A stretch of DNA of 34,348 nucleotides from CAZXSK01 sp964642855. GTDB lineage: Bacteria > Planctomycetota > Phycisphaerae > SM23-33. The notes beneath the pieces were generated by a model. That model saw only the letters and a list, made by a program, of their open reading frames with translations. It did no database searches and was not told the DNA's origin. The DNA lies in the NCBI GenBank assembly GCA_964642855.1, contig CAZXSK010000045.1, positions 1 to 34,348 on the forward strand, in the 5' to 3' direction. A program made the position numbers and the translations under genes. How positions within the stretch are numbered: position 1 is the stretch's first letter; each line of letters begins with the position of its first letter. Shown piece by piece: positions 14,675 through 22,242 of this stretch.

Positions 14675-14749
14675 AAACCCGCGGGCAGCTTCGTCGGTCA
14701 CGACGCGGGATACGGTGGCCCTGGCGAAAACATCTGTGGCGCAAAACAC

Positions 14750-14776
14750 GAGCCCCCCGCCCACTGCGGGGGGCTC
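14750..14776 (-). terminator. Terminator of the DUF378 gene, possibly bidirectional
   Basis: Perfect 11-bp stem GAGCCCCCCGC (14750-14760) / GCGGGGGGCTC (14766-14776), 5-nt loop. On the minus strand it is followed by GTGTTTTGCG, fitting the DUF378 gene that ends at 14823. It may also stop plus-strand transcripts from the PAP2 gene. Confidence 0.75.
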
Positions 14777-14822
14777 GATGCGTTCAGCCTTGTGACCTCC
14801 TCAAGGGTTCGCGGTCAGGCTG

Positions 14823-15065
14823 CTATGCGGGATGAGGCGTGTGTTCGCCTCGTGGCTCGCGCAGGTGCGCCAAGTACGGGCTGCGTACCGCGACGTACAC
14901 CGCAGCAATGCCGACCAGCGTGTATACGATCCGCGAAAGAATGGTCATCTCGCCGAAGATCGCAGCTACGAGGTCAAAACCGAACAGGCCCACCAGGCCC
15001 CAGTTGAGGCCACCTACTACGACCAGAATCACGGCTAGCAGGTCTAGGGGTTTCAGCTTACTCAT
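14823..15065 (-). CDS. DUF378 family small membrane protein
   Basis: 80 aa, two membrane helices (about 8-28 and 43-62). The family signature is present: LVVVGGLNWGLVGLFGFDLVAAIFG and LSRIVYTLVGIAAVY. The charged tail LREPRGEHTPHPA is extra. Function unknown. The ATG at 15065 has AAAGGAG at the right distance; the frame stays open upstream but those codons lie in the leader. Single gene with its own terminator. Confidence 0.9.
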   Translation of the reverse strand: MSKLKPLDLLAVILVVVGGLNWGLVGLFGFDLVAAIFGEMTILSRIVYTLVGIAAVYVAVRSPYLAHLREPRGEHTPHPA

Positions 15066-15133
15066 CGTAAAGCTCCTTTCCGGCCGATTCAGCACTCGGC
15101 CAGTTGTGCGGCGGATGCCGCTTGCTTTACAAA

Positions 15134-15161
15134 ATTGTATGCGCTGAGGATACGAATAAGA
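15134..15161 (-). promoter_or_regulatory. Possible promoter of the DUF378 gene
   Basis: On the minus strand a good -10 TACAAT (15139-15134) with a weak -35 TCTTAT (15161-15156), 16 bp apart. Start near 15127 and a leader of about 60 nt. Confidence 0.3.
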
Positions 15162-15213
15162 CAGATTCCCACTTGTGAATAAGATCACAGGCAAATGGCA
15201 CGCTCAGGCGCTT

Positions 15214-16161
15214 TCAGGCGATCCCGCCTTCAGCCACCGCCTCCCCCTTCGGACGGTGTTTCCACCGCCGGTGCACCCAGAGATATTGCTCGGGATACCT
15301 GCGAACGGCCGATTCGAGGGCATGGGTATACTCCTGGGTGATCCACCGGATCGGGTCCTCCCGATCGCGCCATTCGGCTGGGTAGATGATCCGTTCGACG
15401 CCAAGTTCGAACTCGAACCGCCAGCCGCACCTTGCCGCCCACCCTACCGCCACGGGCACTTCCTGCTGAACCGCCAGCAACGCGATGATCTTGTACGTAC
15501 TTGCCTGCCGGCCGAAGAAGTCCACGAACATCCCCTTGCGCCCGGCGTCCTGGTCAGCTACGAACCCGACCGCTTCACGCCGCTCCAGTAGATCGAACAC
15601 CTCCGTGGAAACGCCGCGCTTATCGAGAATGGTCTGGCCGGCGCGCTGGCGAACCCCCAGGATGAACTCGTCGAGGTACGGGTTGTCCAGCCGGCGGGCA
15701 ACGGAGTACGTTGGGAAATTCAGCGCCGCCAGCGCATATCCGAGGACCTCCCAGTTGCCGAAATGTCCGGTCAAGAGGATGAGCCCCTTCTCGCGAAGCA
15801 CCATCAGCCGCAGGAGCTCCTGGGGATTGCGCAGGCGGATGAACTCCTTCCAGCGCGTGAGCTTGACCAGGTGGGGCGTGTAGAGCGTCTCCATGCCAAG
15901 ACAGACCATGCTCTGCATCGACCGCCGTGCGACCTTGCGGTACTCCTTCTCGCTCCAGTCGGGGAAGCTTCGGCGGAGGTGCTCGATGGCGATCCGCCGA
16001 TGTTTCCGATCAAAGAAGTACAGCGCGTCGCCTAACCAGCGGGCTGTCTGGTAGTTCGTACGGCGATCGAACATCTGCAGGACCGATGCAAACAGGCGCA
16101 CTCCCAGGTAGACCAGGTAGTCGAGGGTCTTGTTCCGCTTCCTGTTCTTGCGCTTGGGCAT
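15214..16161 (-). CDS. LpxL/HtrB-type lysophospholipid acyltransferase
   Basis: 315 aa. A hydrophobic segment near the N-terminus (14-31) after a very basic start (MPKRKNRKRNK). The catalytic HX4E is H133-FGNW-E138 in LILLTGHFGNWEVLGY. Later blocks typical of the family are KRGVSTEVFDLLERREAVGFVADQDAGRKGMFVDFFGRQAST and the end WVHRRWKHRPKGE. These enzymes move an acyl chain from acyl carrier protein to a lipid A precursor or another lyso-lipid at the inner membrane. The gene starts 6 bp after the proS stop, so it is cotranscribed with proS. Presence supports a Gram-negative envelope. Confidence 0.92.
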   Translation of the reverse strand: MPKRKNRKRNKTLDYLVYLGVRLFASVLQMFDRRTNYQTARWLGDALYFFDRKHRRIAIEHLRRSFPDWSEKEYRKVARRSMQSMVCLGMETLYTPHLVKLTRWKEFIRLRNPQELLRLMVLREKGLILLTGHFGNWEVLGYALAALNFPTYSVARRLDNPYLDEFILGVRQRAGQTILDKRGVSTEVFDLLERREAVGFVADQDAGRKGMFVDFFGRQASTYKIIALLAVQQEVPVAVGWAARCGWRFEFELGVERIIYPAEWRDREDPIRWITQEYTHALESAVRRYPEQYLWVHRRWKHRPKGEAVAEGGIA

Positions 16162-16167
16162 GTCTTC

Positions 16168-18150
16168 TCAGGCCTGGGGGCTCTCCAGCGCGTCGTGCAT
16201 GTTCTGGAGGATCTTCATGGCCTCGCCCACGGCATCGCCGACGGGCACGAGCGAAGGTTTGTCGTCCGTGCGGCGCTTGATCTCCACGTTGCCCTCCTTC
16301 AGACCCCGGTCGCCCACGACCACGCGCAGCGGAATGCCCAACAGGTCGGCATCCTTGAACTTCACGCCTGGCCGGGCGTCGCGGTCATCCAGCAGCACGT
16401 CCGCCCCGGCGGCCTGGAGTTCGCGGTAGATCCGCTCGGACTCCGCCTGCACCTGCTCGCTGTTGGCATTCAGCCGGACGACCAGCACCTCGAACGGGGC
16501 GATGCTCACCGGCAGGATGCACCCGTCCTTGTCGTGGCCGATCTCGATTGCCGAGGCGAGAATGCGGTTCACGCCGATGCCGTAGCACCCCATGATGCAG
16601 GGCTGTTCCTTGCCGTTCTCGTCCAGGAACGTCGCGCCGAGCTGGGTGGAGTATTTCGTACCAAGCTTGAACACGTGCCCGACCTCGATGCCGCGGGAGA
16701 ACTCCAAGGGCTGACCGCTGCGGGTATCACCCTTGGCAGCGTTGCGGATGTCGCCGACCATCACACCCTCGCCCTGCAAGGGGAAATCCCGCCCTGGCAC
16801 TACGTTGCGGATGTGGGTATCCGTCTTGTTGGCGCCGGTGGCCCCGCTTGGCATGGCCGCCACGGCATGATCGACGACCATCTTCACGCCCTTCCCGGCC
16901 AGGCCGAGCGGTCCGGCGAAGCCCACCTTCGCGCCCGTGAGCTGCTCGATGGTCGGCTCGTCGGCGAGTTCCACGTCGTGACCCAGAATCGCCGCAAGTT
17001 TCATGTCATTGGCGTCGTGGTCGCCGCGAACCAGCGCCACCACCACGTCCAGCCGGCCATACGTCGAGCAGAGCTGTTCCCGCAACTGCTCGATCCGCCC
17101 CTTTCGCTGGGCGACGGCCTGGATGGCATCCTCGGCCTGCTGCTGGATGTCCCCGGACACGGCGTGCTGCTGGTTGGCCTCGTCGGCGGACTCGGCCGTC
17201 TTCTCGTCGCGGATCAGCTCAACCCGCTCGTCCTCGATCTTCGCCTGAAGCTCCGAGAGTTTCGCCAGTGCGTCGGCATCGTGCTTCCAGTAGACCAGCG
17301 TCTTGATCATCTCGTCGGGCTGGGTGCCCAGGAACTCGCAGACCGCCTCGATGCTGCCCACCCCGGGCGTGTGGACCTCCTCGGGCTGGGGGGCCGAGAC
17401 ATCGGGCTGGCCCTGGATCGGATCGACTTCGGCCTTTTCGATGTTTGCCGCGTACTGGAAGTCCTCGGAGTGGGCGATCACATCCTCACCGGCCGAGCAG
17501 AGAACCATGAATTCCTCGGTGTCGGTCCCGCCCATGCCGCCGGAATCCGCCTCGACGGAGACATACTTCAGCCCGCACCGGGTGAAGATGCGGCAGTAGG
17601 CGTCGTACATTTTGCGATATGACTCGTCGAGGCCTTCGACGGTGGCGTCGAAGCTGTAGGCATCTTTCATGGTGAACTCGCGCGAGCGAAGAACGCCGAA
17701 CCGGGGCCTGAACTCGTCGCGGAACTTCGTGTTGATCTGGTAGAGGTTCACGGGCAGCTGCTTGTAGGACTTCAGCTCCGCCCCGGCGAGCGACGTGATG
17801 ACCTCTTCTGCCGTGGGGGCAAGGACGTTGTCGCGCCCGTGTCGGTCGACAAAATGGCAGAGGATGTTCTGTCCGCCTGGCCCGAACGTGACCGACCGGC
17901 CGGTCTCGTCCCACAGCTCCATCGGCTGGAGGATGGGCATACAAATCTCCTGGGCACCGGCGTCGTTCATCTCCTCGCGGATGATGGCGGTGATCTTCAG
18001 AAGGCTTCGCCACCCGAGGGGCAGGTACGTGTACGTACCGCTGGCGAGTTTGCGGATGAACCCGGCTCGGATCATCAACTGGTGCGAGGCGATCTCCGCT
18101 TCGGCGGGGACCTCCTTGACGGTGGGAATCAAAAGCTGGCTGTATCGCAT
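16168..18150 (-). CDS. proS: Proline--tRNA ligase, with a coiled-coil insert in the editing domain
   Basis: 660 aa; usual bacterial-type enzymes are about 570. Class II motif 1 region 40-75, motif 2 TKFRDEFRPRFGVLRSREFTMKDAYSF (141-167), the INS (YbaK-like) editing domain about 225-410, motif 3 CIMGCYGIGVNRILAS (518-533), anticodon-binding domain 550-660 with LDDRDARPGVKFKDADLLGIP. The extra length is at about 290-366: KLSELQAKIEDERVELIRDEK, then a Gln/Glu/Ala-rich helix ending QRKGRIEQLREQL, inserted between IKTLVYWK and DVVVALVRGDHDAND of the editing domain. It looks like a coiled coil. Charges Pro onto tRNA-Pro and clears Ala-tRNA-Pro. The start follows the divergent promoter at 18228-18256 by about 70 nt; the ribosome site is weak. 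Confidence 0.97.
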   Translation of the reverse strand: MRYSQLLIPTVKEVPAEAEIASHQLMIRAGFIRKLASGTYTYLPLGWRSLLKITAIIREEMNDAGAQEICMPILQPMELWDETGRSVTFGPGGQNILCHFVDRHGRDNVLAPTAEEVITSLAGAELKSYKQLPVNLYQINTKFRDEFRPRFGVLRSREFTMKDAYSFDATVEGLDESYRKMYDAYCRIFTRCGLKYVSVEADSGGMGGTDTEEFMVLCSAGEDVIAHSEDFQYAANIEKAEVDPIQGQPDVSAPQPEEVHTPGVGSIEAVCEFLGTQPDEMIKTLVYWKHDADALAKLSELQAKIEDERVELIRDEKTAESADEANQQHAVSGDIQQQAEDAIQAVAQRKGRIEQLREQLCSTYGRLDVVVALVRGDHDANDMKLAAILGHDVELADEPTIEQLTGAKVGFAGPLGLAGKGVKMVVDHAVAAMPSGATGANKTDTHIRNVVPGRDFPLQGEGVMVGDIRNAAKGDTRSGQPLEFSRGIEVGHVFKLGTKYSTQLGATFLDENGKEQPCIMGCYGIGVNRILASAIEIGHDKDGCILPVSIAPFEVLVVRLNANSEQVQAESERIYRELQAAGADVLLDDRDARPGVKFKDADLLGIPLRVVVGDRGLKEGNVEIKRRTDDKPSLVPVGDAVGEAMKILQNMHDALESPQA

Positions 18151-18227
18151 GGATCGTCTCGTCTGACAGGCTGCACTTCGGCGGGCTGCGGGTCGCTCCG
18201 CGCCGGCCGGCTTTGTATGAATCCCCG

Positions 18228-18278
18228 CTTATACAGGGCGGATCGGGAGTTTGCAACGCCCCGGGCAGGCGGTAGAAT
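18228..18278. promoter_or_regulatory. Divergent promoters sharing one palindromic -35 (proS / YhaM-type gene)
   Basis: TTGCAA at 18251-18256 is its own reverse complement. To the right it is followed by 16 bp and TAGAAT (18273-18278); to the left, on the minus strand, by 17 bp and TATAAG (18233-18228). It therefore serves as -35 for both genes. The plus-strand start is predicted at about 18285, the minus-strand start at about 18221. Polymerase can bind only one way at a time, so the two genes would compete. Confidence 0.5.
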
Positions 18279-18285
18279 GCCCCCC

Positions 18286-19266
18286 ATGGATACCCAAAGA
18301 CAGTTCATCGGCGACCTGCAGGCCGGAGGCGCGATCGACCAGGTTTTCCTGGTCGCCGAGAAGGATCTGCGCACCACCCGATCGGGCGATCTGTACATCG
18401 CCTGCCGGCTGCAGGACCGCACCGGTTCGATCAATGCGCGCATGTGGCAGGCGACCGAGAGCATCTTCCAGAGCATTCCAGGCGAAGGGTTCCTGCACGT
18501 CCGAGGCCGCACCGAAGACTACCGGGGCAACCTGCAACTGGTCATCGAGGCCTGCAGGCCCATCGCCCGTGACAAGGTCGATCTGGGCGATTTCCTGGCT
18601 GTCACCAGCCGGGACGTCGAGGAGATGTGGTCGGAACTGCTGGATATCCTCCGCGAAATCAAGAACAAACATCTCCGGCTGCTGATCAAGAAGTTCGTCG
18701 AAGATCGTGAGTTGGTTGAGGGCTTCAAGAACTCGCCCGCAGCGATGCAGATGCATCACCCGTTCATCGGCGGGCTGCTGGAGCACACCTGGGGGGTTGC
18801 GAAGCTGGCGAGGCAGGTCCTTCCGCTGTACCCGAAGATCAATGCGGACCTGGTGCTGGCGGGAGTGTTCCTGCATGACATCGGCAAGATCTCCGAGCTC
18901 CAGGGCGGGCTGGCTGTCAGCTACACCAACCGGGGGCAACTCGTGGGGCATATCGTCCAGGCGGCGATCTGGATCCAGGAGAAGGCGGCAATAATTTCCG
19001 AAGAGACGTCCGAGGAGTTCCCCGCCAAGACCCTGGATCTGCTGCAGCACCTGGTGCTGTCTCACCATGGGGTTCACGAGTACGGCTCGCCAAAGCTGCC
19101 CATGATTCCCGAGGCCTTCATGCTGCACTACCTGGACAATCTCGATGCCAAGATGTGGATGACCACGAGTCTTATCGAGGGCGACCCGGACAAGGAGTCG
19201 GACTTCACCGCCTTCCAACGTCAGTTGGAGGCCCGGCTGTTCAAGGGCAGCGGGGAGTTGCCCTGA
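18286..19266 (+). CDS. YhaM-type 3'-5' exoribonuclease (OB fold + HD domain)
   Basis: 326 aa, close to Bacillus YhaM. An N-terminal OB fold at about 15-95 (DQVFLVAEKDLRTTRSGDLYIACRLQDRTGSINARMW) binds nucleic acid. The HD phosphohydrolase domain at about 155-295 has HHPFIGGLLEHTWGV, the metal pair H197-D198 in FLHDIGKI, LSHHGVHEYGSP, and D-NLDAKM. The family degrades RNA, and some members DNA, from the 3' end in a metal-dependent way. An ATG at 18277 is in frame (MPPMDT) but overlaps the predicted -10 box; the ATG at 18286 coincides with the predicted transcription start. There is no ribosome binding site, so a leaderless mRNA is likely. Confidence 0.92.
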   Translation: MDTQRQFIGDLQAGGAIDQVFLVAEKDLRTTRSGDLYIACRLQDRTGSINARMWQATESIFQSIPGEGFLHVRGRTEDYRGNLQLVIEACRPIARDKVDLGDFLAVTSRDVEEMWSELLDILREIKNKHLRLLIKKFVEDRELVEGFKNSPAAMQMHHPFIGGLLEHTWGVAKLARQVLPLYPKINADLVLAGVFLHDIGKISELQGGLAVSYTNRGQLVGHIVQAAIWIQEKAAIISEETSEEFPAKTLDLLQHLVLSHHGVHEYGSPKLPMIPEAFMLHYLDNLDAKMWMTTSLIEGDPDKESDFTAFQRQLEARLFKGSGELP

Positions 19267-19294
19267 CCGCTTGCCGTACCCGTCCTTCGTGCGA

Positions 19295-20518
19295 TCAGTC
19301 CTGTTCGGTCGGGTCTTCTGTGCAGGGCTCGCCGGCGGGTTTCCTCCAATCAGCCTGCCTCGCGAACGGAGTGCCGCTATCCTGTGTGGGTAGCTGGAAC
19401 GTCAGGTTGAAGTAGAACGTGCTGCCCCGACCTGGCTCGGACTGACACTGGATCTCCCCGCCCAGCGTCTTGACGAGACTGGCCGCGATGGACAGGCCCA
19501 GCCCTGCCCCACCGAACCGCCGGGCGTGCGAGCCGTCCTCCTGGCGGAAGGGCTCGAAGATGGCCTCTCGCTTCTGGCCGGAGATCCCGATGCCGGTGTC
19601 GTCGACCGCGAACCGCAGCGTAGCGCGGCGATATCCCTTGTCCTGCAGAGATACGTGAATCGCCGCCATGCCGCGGTCGGTAAATTTCACGGCATTGCTC
19701 AACAGGTGACTTAGGACCTGATCCAGGCGGTCGGGATCGCCGATGATCTGCTCCGGAACCCCGGGGGCGATTTGATGGCAACAGCGGATTCCCTTCGCGT
19801 CGGCCTGGGTTCTGTATCTGTTGACGACCCCGCCCAGCAGGTCACTGAGGGAGAATGCTTCGCTGTTGCAGTCAGCGGCCGCATTGTCCAGGTCGGAGTA
19901 GACCAGGATGTTGTTGATCACGTCCATCAACTCGTTGCCGGAGTCGCGGATCATCCCAAGCAAGCGTTTCTGTTCATCGCCGGAGGCGGTTTCCATGGCG
20001 ATTTCGGCCAAGCCCAGAATGCCGTTCATAGGCGTGCGAATTTCGTGGCTGACATTGTTGAGGAACTCCTGCCGGACCGCGCGGGCGCTCTTGACTTCTT
20101 TGGTCGCCTTGGCGAGGCGGGAGGTGGCCTCGTAGAGCTGGCAGGCGAGAATATCGCGGCTGGAGATCATGCCCACCAGCACGCCCTCCTCGACGATCGG
20201 CAGATGGCGGATGCCGTTGCCGGTCATCATGTGCTGGACCTTGGTAATGGTGGTTTCCATGTCGCAGACGACGACCTGGGTGGTCATGATCTCGCTGACG
20301 GGCGTGGCCTGGGGGTCAAGTTTTTGCGACACGAGGCGGGAAACCACGTCCCGCTCGGATAGGATGCCCAGAATCTCTCCGCGCCGGGTAATGACAAGGC
20401 AGCCGACGTCGTTGGCTGTCATCTTCTCCACTGCGGCATCGACGGTCTCATCGGGATCAATGGTGATCACGGTGCGCATGCGTCGAAAGATCTGCTGCGC
20501 TTCGGCGATCGTCGACAT
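19295..20518 (-). CDS. CBS-domain sensor histidine kinase, cytosolic
   Basis: 407 aa, no membrane helix. Two CBS domains (about 10-66: ITIDPDETVDAAVEKMTANDVGCLVITRRGEILGILSERD; about 72-128: VVVCDMETTITKVQHMMTGNGIRHLPIVEEGVLVGMISSRD) form a Bateman module, which normally binds adenine nucleotides. A short coiled coil (129-150) leads to HisKA with His158 in NVSHEIRTP and the HATPase with N box LLSNAVKFTD, DDTGIGI and GGAGLGLSIA. There is no receiver domain. Likely a kinase that reads energy charge or a nucleotide signal; the response regulator partner is elsewhere. The ATG at 20518 has GAGGAGGAG 5 nt upstream. It is convergent with the YhaM-type gene (28-bp gap). Confidence 0.9.
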   Translation of the reverse strand: MSTIAEAQQIFRRMRTVITIDPDETVDAAVEKMTANDVGCLVITRRGEILGILSERDVVSRLVSQKLDPQATPVSEIMTTQVVVCDMETTITKVQHMMTGNGIRHLPIVEEGVLVGMISSRDILACQLYEATSRLAKATKEVKSARAVRQEFLNNVSHEIRTPMNGILGLAEIAMETASGDEQKRLLGMIRDSGNELMDVINNILVYSDLDNAAADCNSEAFSLSDLLGGVVNRYRTQADAKGIRCCHQIAPGVPEQIIGDPDRLDQVLSHLLSNAVKFTDRGMAAIHVSLQDKGYRRATLRFAVDDTGIGISGQKREAIFEPFRQEDGSHARRFGGAGLGLSIAASLVKTLGGEIQCQSEPGRGSTFYFNLTFQLPTQDSGTPFARQADWRKPAGEPCTEDPTEQD

Positions 20519-20605
20519 GGTACTCCTCCTCACTCTCGCAGCGATCCGAAGGGGCCGTGCGAGCCGGTATGAAATGCCTTCGCAGTGTTTTTCGACAAGC
20601 CCCGT

Positions 20606-20643
20606 GAATTGCTTTAGTAAGCAATTCGGACGTTTTTTGTCCG
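20606..20643. promoter_or_regulatory. Perfect AT-rich dyad plus second hairpin, candidate operator or terminator
   Basis: GAATTGCTT (20606-20614), loop TAGT, AAGCAATTC (20619-20627) is a perfect 9-bp inverted repeat, unusually AT-rich for this genome. It is followed directly by CGGAC (20627-20631), six T's, and GTCCG (20639-20643). It lies between the divergent CBS-kinase and esterase genes, 24 bp upstream of the esterase -35, which is where a regulator would bind. The first hairpin plus GGACG and T6 could also act as a plus-strand terminator. Confidence 0.5.
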
Positions 20644-20650
20644 CACTCTC

Positions 20651-20679
20651 TTGCCCGAAGGCCGGGCGAGCGGGATACT
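20651..20679 (+). promoter_or_regulatory. Promoter of the esterase gene
   Basis: TTGCCC (20651-20656), 17-bp spacer, GATACT (20674-20679). Start near 20686; leader about 20 nt with the ribosome site CAGGAGGT. Confidence 0.5.
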
Positions 20680-20705
20680 CGACGGACCAACTCCAGGAGG
20701 TACCC

Positions 20706-21452
20706 ATGGCATTGATGCACGTGGAATTCCGAGCCGAGAGGCTCCAGAAGCAATCCAGCATGGACGTGATCGTGCCCGAACAGGGCGATGGGCCCTTCCC
20801 GGCGCTGTATCTGCTGCATGGCTTGAGCGACAACCACACCATCTGGCAGCGTCGGACGAGCATCGAGCGGTACGTCGAAGGCATGGGCCTGATCGTTGTC
20901 ATGCCGGACGGCCATCGGAGCTTCTACATCAACGATCCGCGCGAAAGCGGCTGTGCGTACGAAGACCACATCACCGAAGACGTGGTGGGATTCGTCGACC
21001 GTCTCCTGCCGACACGGGCCAGTCGGGATGCGCGGGCCATTGCGGGGCTGTCCATGGGCGGCTATGGCGCGATCATGCTTTCGCTGCGGCATCCGGAGCT
21101 GTTCGCAGCTGGGGCCAGCCACTCGGGCGCCCTGGCATTTGCCAGCGACCGGGCGGAGTCAAGACATGACCTGGCGGAGATCTCCCGGCGGGTCAACCCG
21201 GGGGCGTACGACTGCTTCCAGTTGGCGGCGTCGCGAGCAGATCAGTCCAACCGCCCTGCTCTTCGCTTCGACTGCGGCACGGACGACTTCCTCCTGGAGC
21301 ACAACCGGCTTTTCCGCGACCATCTCCGGCAGGTGGGCTACCCCCACGAGTACGCCGAGCACCCTGGGGGACACAACTGGGACTACTGGGACGAGCACAT
21401 CCGCCAGTCGCTGGAGTTCGTGGCCGCAAACCTTCCCAGCATGAAGGAGTAA
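20706..21452 (+). CDS. Esterase, tributyrin esterase/esterase D-like alpha/beta hydrolase
   Basis: 248 aa, no signal peptide. The start has AGGAGGT 4 nt before the ATG. N-terminal strand ALMHVEFRAERLQKQSSMDVIVPE, then the oxyanion-loop motif PALYLLHGLSDNHTIWQRRTSIE, IVVMPDGHRSFYIND, nucleophile elbow GLSMGG with Ser116, acidic residue around Asp193-194 (FDCGTDDFL), and catalytic His223 in HPGGHNWDYWDEH. This is the pattern of EstA/tributyrin esterase and S-formylglutathione hydrolase relatives; the natural ester is unknown. Divergent to the CBS kinase; the dyad between them may control one or both. Confidence 0.92.
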   Translation: MALMHVEFRAERLQKQSSMDVIVPEQGDGPFPALYLLHGLSDNHTIWQRRTSIERYVEGMGLIVVMPDGHRSFYINDPRESGCAYEDHITEDVVGFVDRLLPTRASRDARAIAGLSMGGYGAIMLSLRHPELFAAGASHSGALAFASDRAESRHDLAEISRRVNPGAYDCFQLAASRADQSNRPALRFDCGTDDFLLEHNRLFRDHLRQVGYPHEYAEHPGGHNWDYWDEHIRQSLEFVAANLPSMKE

Positions 21453-21514
21453 GCACTGCCTGGGAAGCTGCGCGAACAACACCCTCCAAGGTGTTCGGAA
21501 TCGCTGAACACGGG

Positions 21515-22123
21515 TCAGTCCGAGAGCAGATTGGCGTTGAACGCCGCCGCAAGCCGACGGGACGCGGCCGGGGAGGTGGGGTCCACGTCGCTCTGGAGAT
21601 AAGCCCGGTCGGCAGGAATGTCACAGAGGCGCTGAAGGCGCTGCGTCAGTCCGACCAGCGTATGGAATGCCGGGTCGCTCGTAGTCAGCGTGGCCAGGCC
21701 GGCCGGGTGAAGCGCCACGCGAAGCAGGCCATCGATCCGTCCGCCCTGCCGGACGTCCTGCTGGGTTCGCCATAGCTCGGTGCGATGAATGCTCGCGTGC
21801 GTCAGGCCGTCTTCTTCCCTGCGAAGCCTCACGACGAAGTGGCTCCGTCGCTGCACGTCGTTGAGTTGATCGGCGGAGAAGGCGACAAGGATGCTCGACC
21901 ACCGCTCAGGCCGAATCGGGGTCTCCGTATCGCGAACGGAAAGGAAGTGATCTTCCTCGGGAGCGAGAATGGTCGCAAAATCGTTGACGGACGAGCCTGC
22001 GGGGTCGGTTTCCATCGCCATCATGGCCAGCGTGCCGACGGTCATCGCCGCGACCAGCCCAGCCAGCATCTTGATGGTTCGCCTGTCAGCCATGTCCATT
22101 CGCGCCTTCACGAAAGCATTCAT
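21515..22123 (-). CDS. Membrane-anchored protein, degenerate amidase-like
   Basis: 202 aa. One membrane helix at about 18-36 (IKMLAGLVAAMTVGTLAMMA), rest outside. From 70 on the order of segments resembles the N-acetylmuramoyl-alanine amidase (amidase_2/PGRP) fold: RWSSILVAFSAD where amidases have W-x-x-I-V-I-H-H-S-A-T, RRSHFVVRLRREEDG for G-Y-H-F-V-I...DG, then ALHPAGLATLTTSDPAFHTLVGLTQRLQRLCDIPADRAYLQSDVDP for the late helix and 'ghrdv' block, ending AAAFNANLL. All zinc ligands seem lost. This relation is an inference from motif order only. A TACAAT box (22139-22134) lies 10 nt before the start. The gene follows rnc on the same strand after a terminator. Confidence 0.7.
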   Translation of the reverse strand: MNAFVKARMDMADRRTIKMLAGLVAAMTVGTLAMMAMETDPAGSSVNDFATILAPEEDHFLSVRDTETPIRPERWSSILVAFSADQLNDVQRRSHFVVRLRREEDGLTHASIHRTELWRTQQDVRQGGRIDGLLRVALHPAGLATLTTSDPAFHTLVGLTQRLQRLCDIPADRAYLQSDVDPTSPAASRRLAAAFNANLLSD

Positions 22124-22182
22124 GGTGCCCTACATTGTACCCTACTTGAGCTATCGGCACAGGACAAGGAGGCAGGTAAGGA

Positions 22183-22206
22183 AAATCCCTGTCTGCACCG
22201 GGATTT
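22183..22206 (-). terminator. Terminator of rnc
   Basis: AAATCCC / GGGATTT perfect 7-bp stem with a 10-nt loop (arms 22183-22189 and 22200-22206). On the minus strand it runs into TTTTCC. It lies about 37 bp after the rnc stop codon. Confidence 0.6.
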
Positions 22207-22242
22207 CGTGTGTTTCCCGCCTGCGTCGGTGAGTGGATCCAC

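Noticed and set aside
16195..17622. 475-codon plus-strand frame inside proS
   Set aside because: Antisense shadow of proS, with His/Asp/Val-rich composition and no start signal.
17839..18285. Upstream extension of the YhaM-type gene
   Set aside because: It runs antisense through proS and the divergent promoter region.
21478..21495. AACACC/GGTGTT hairpin as a terminator after the esterase gene
   Set aside because: Only 6 bp with no T run; too weak to call.
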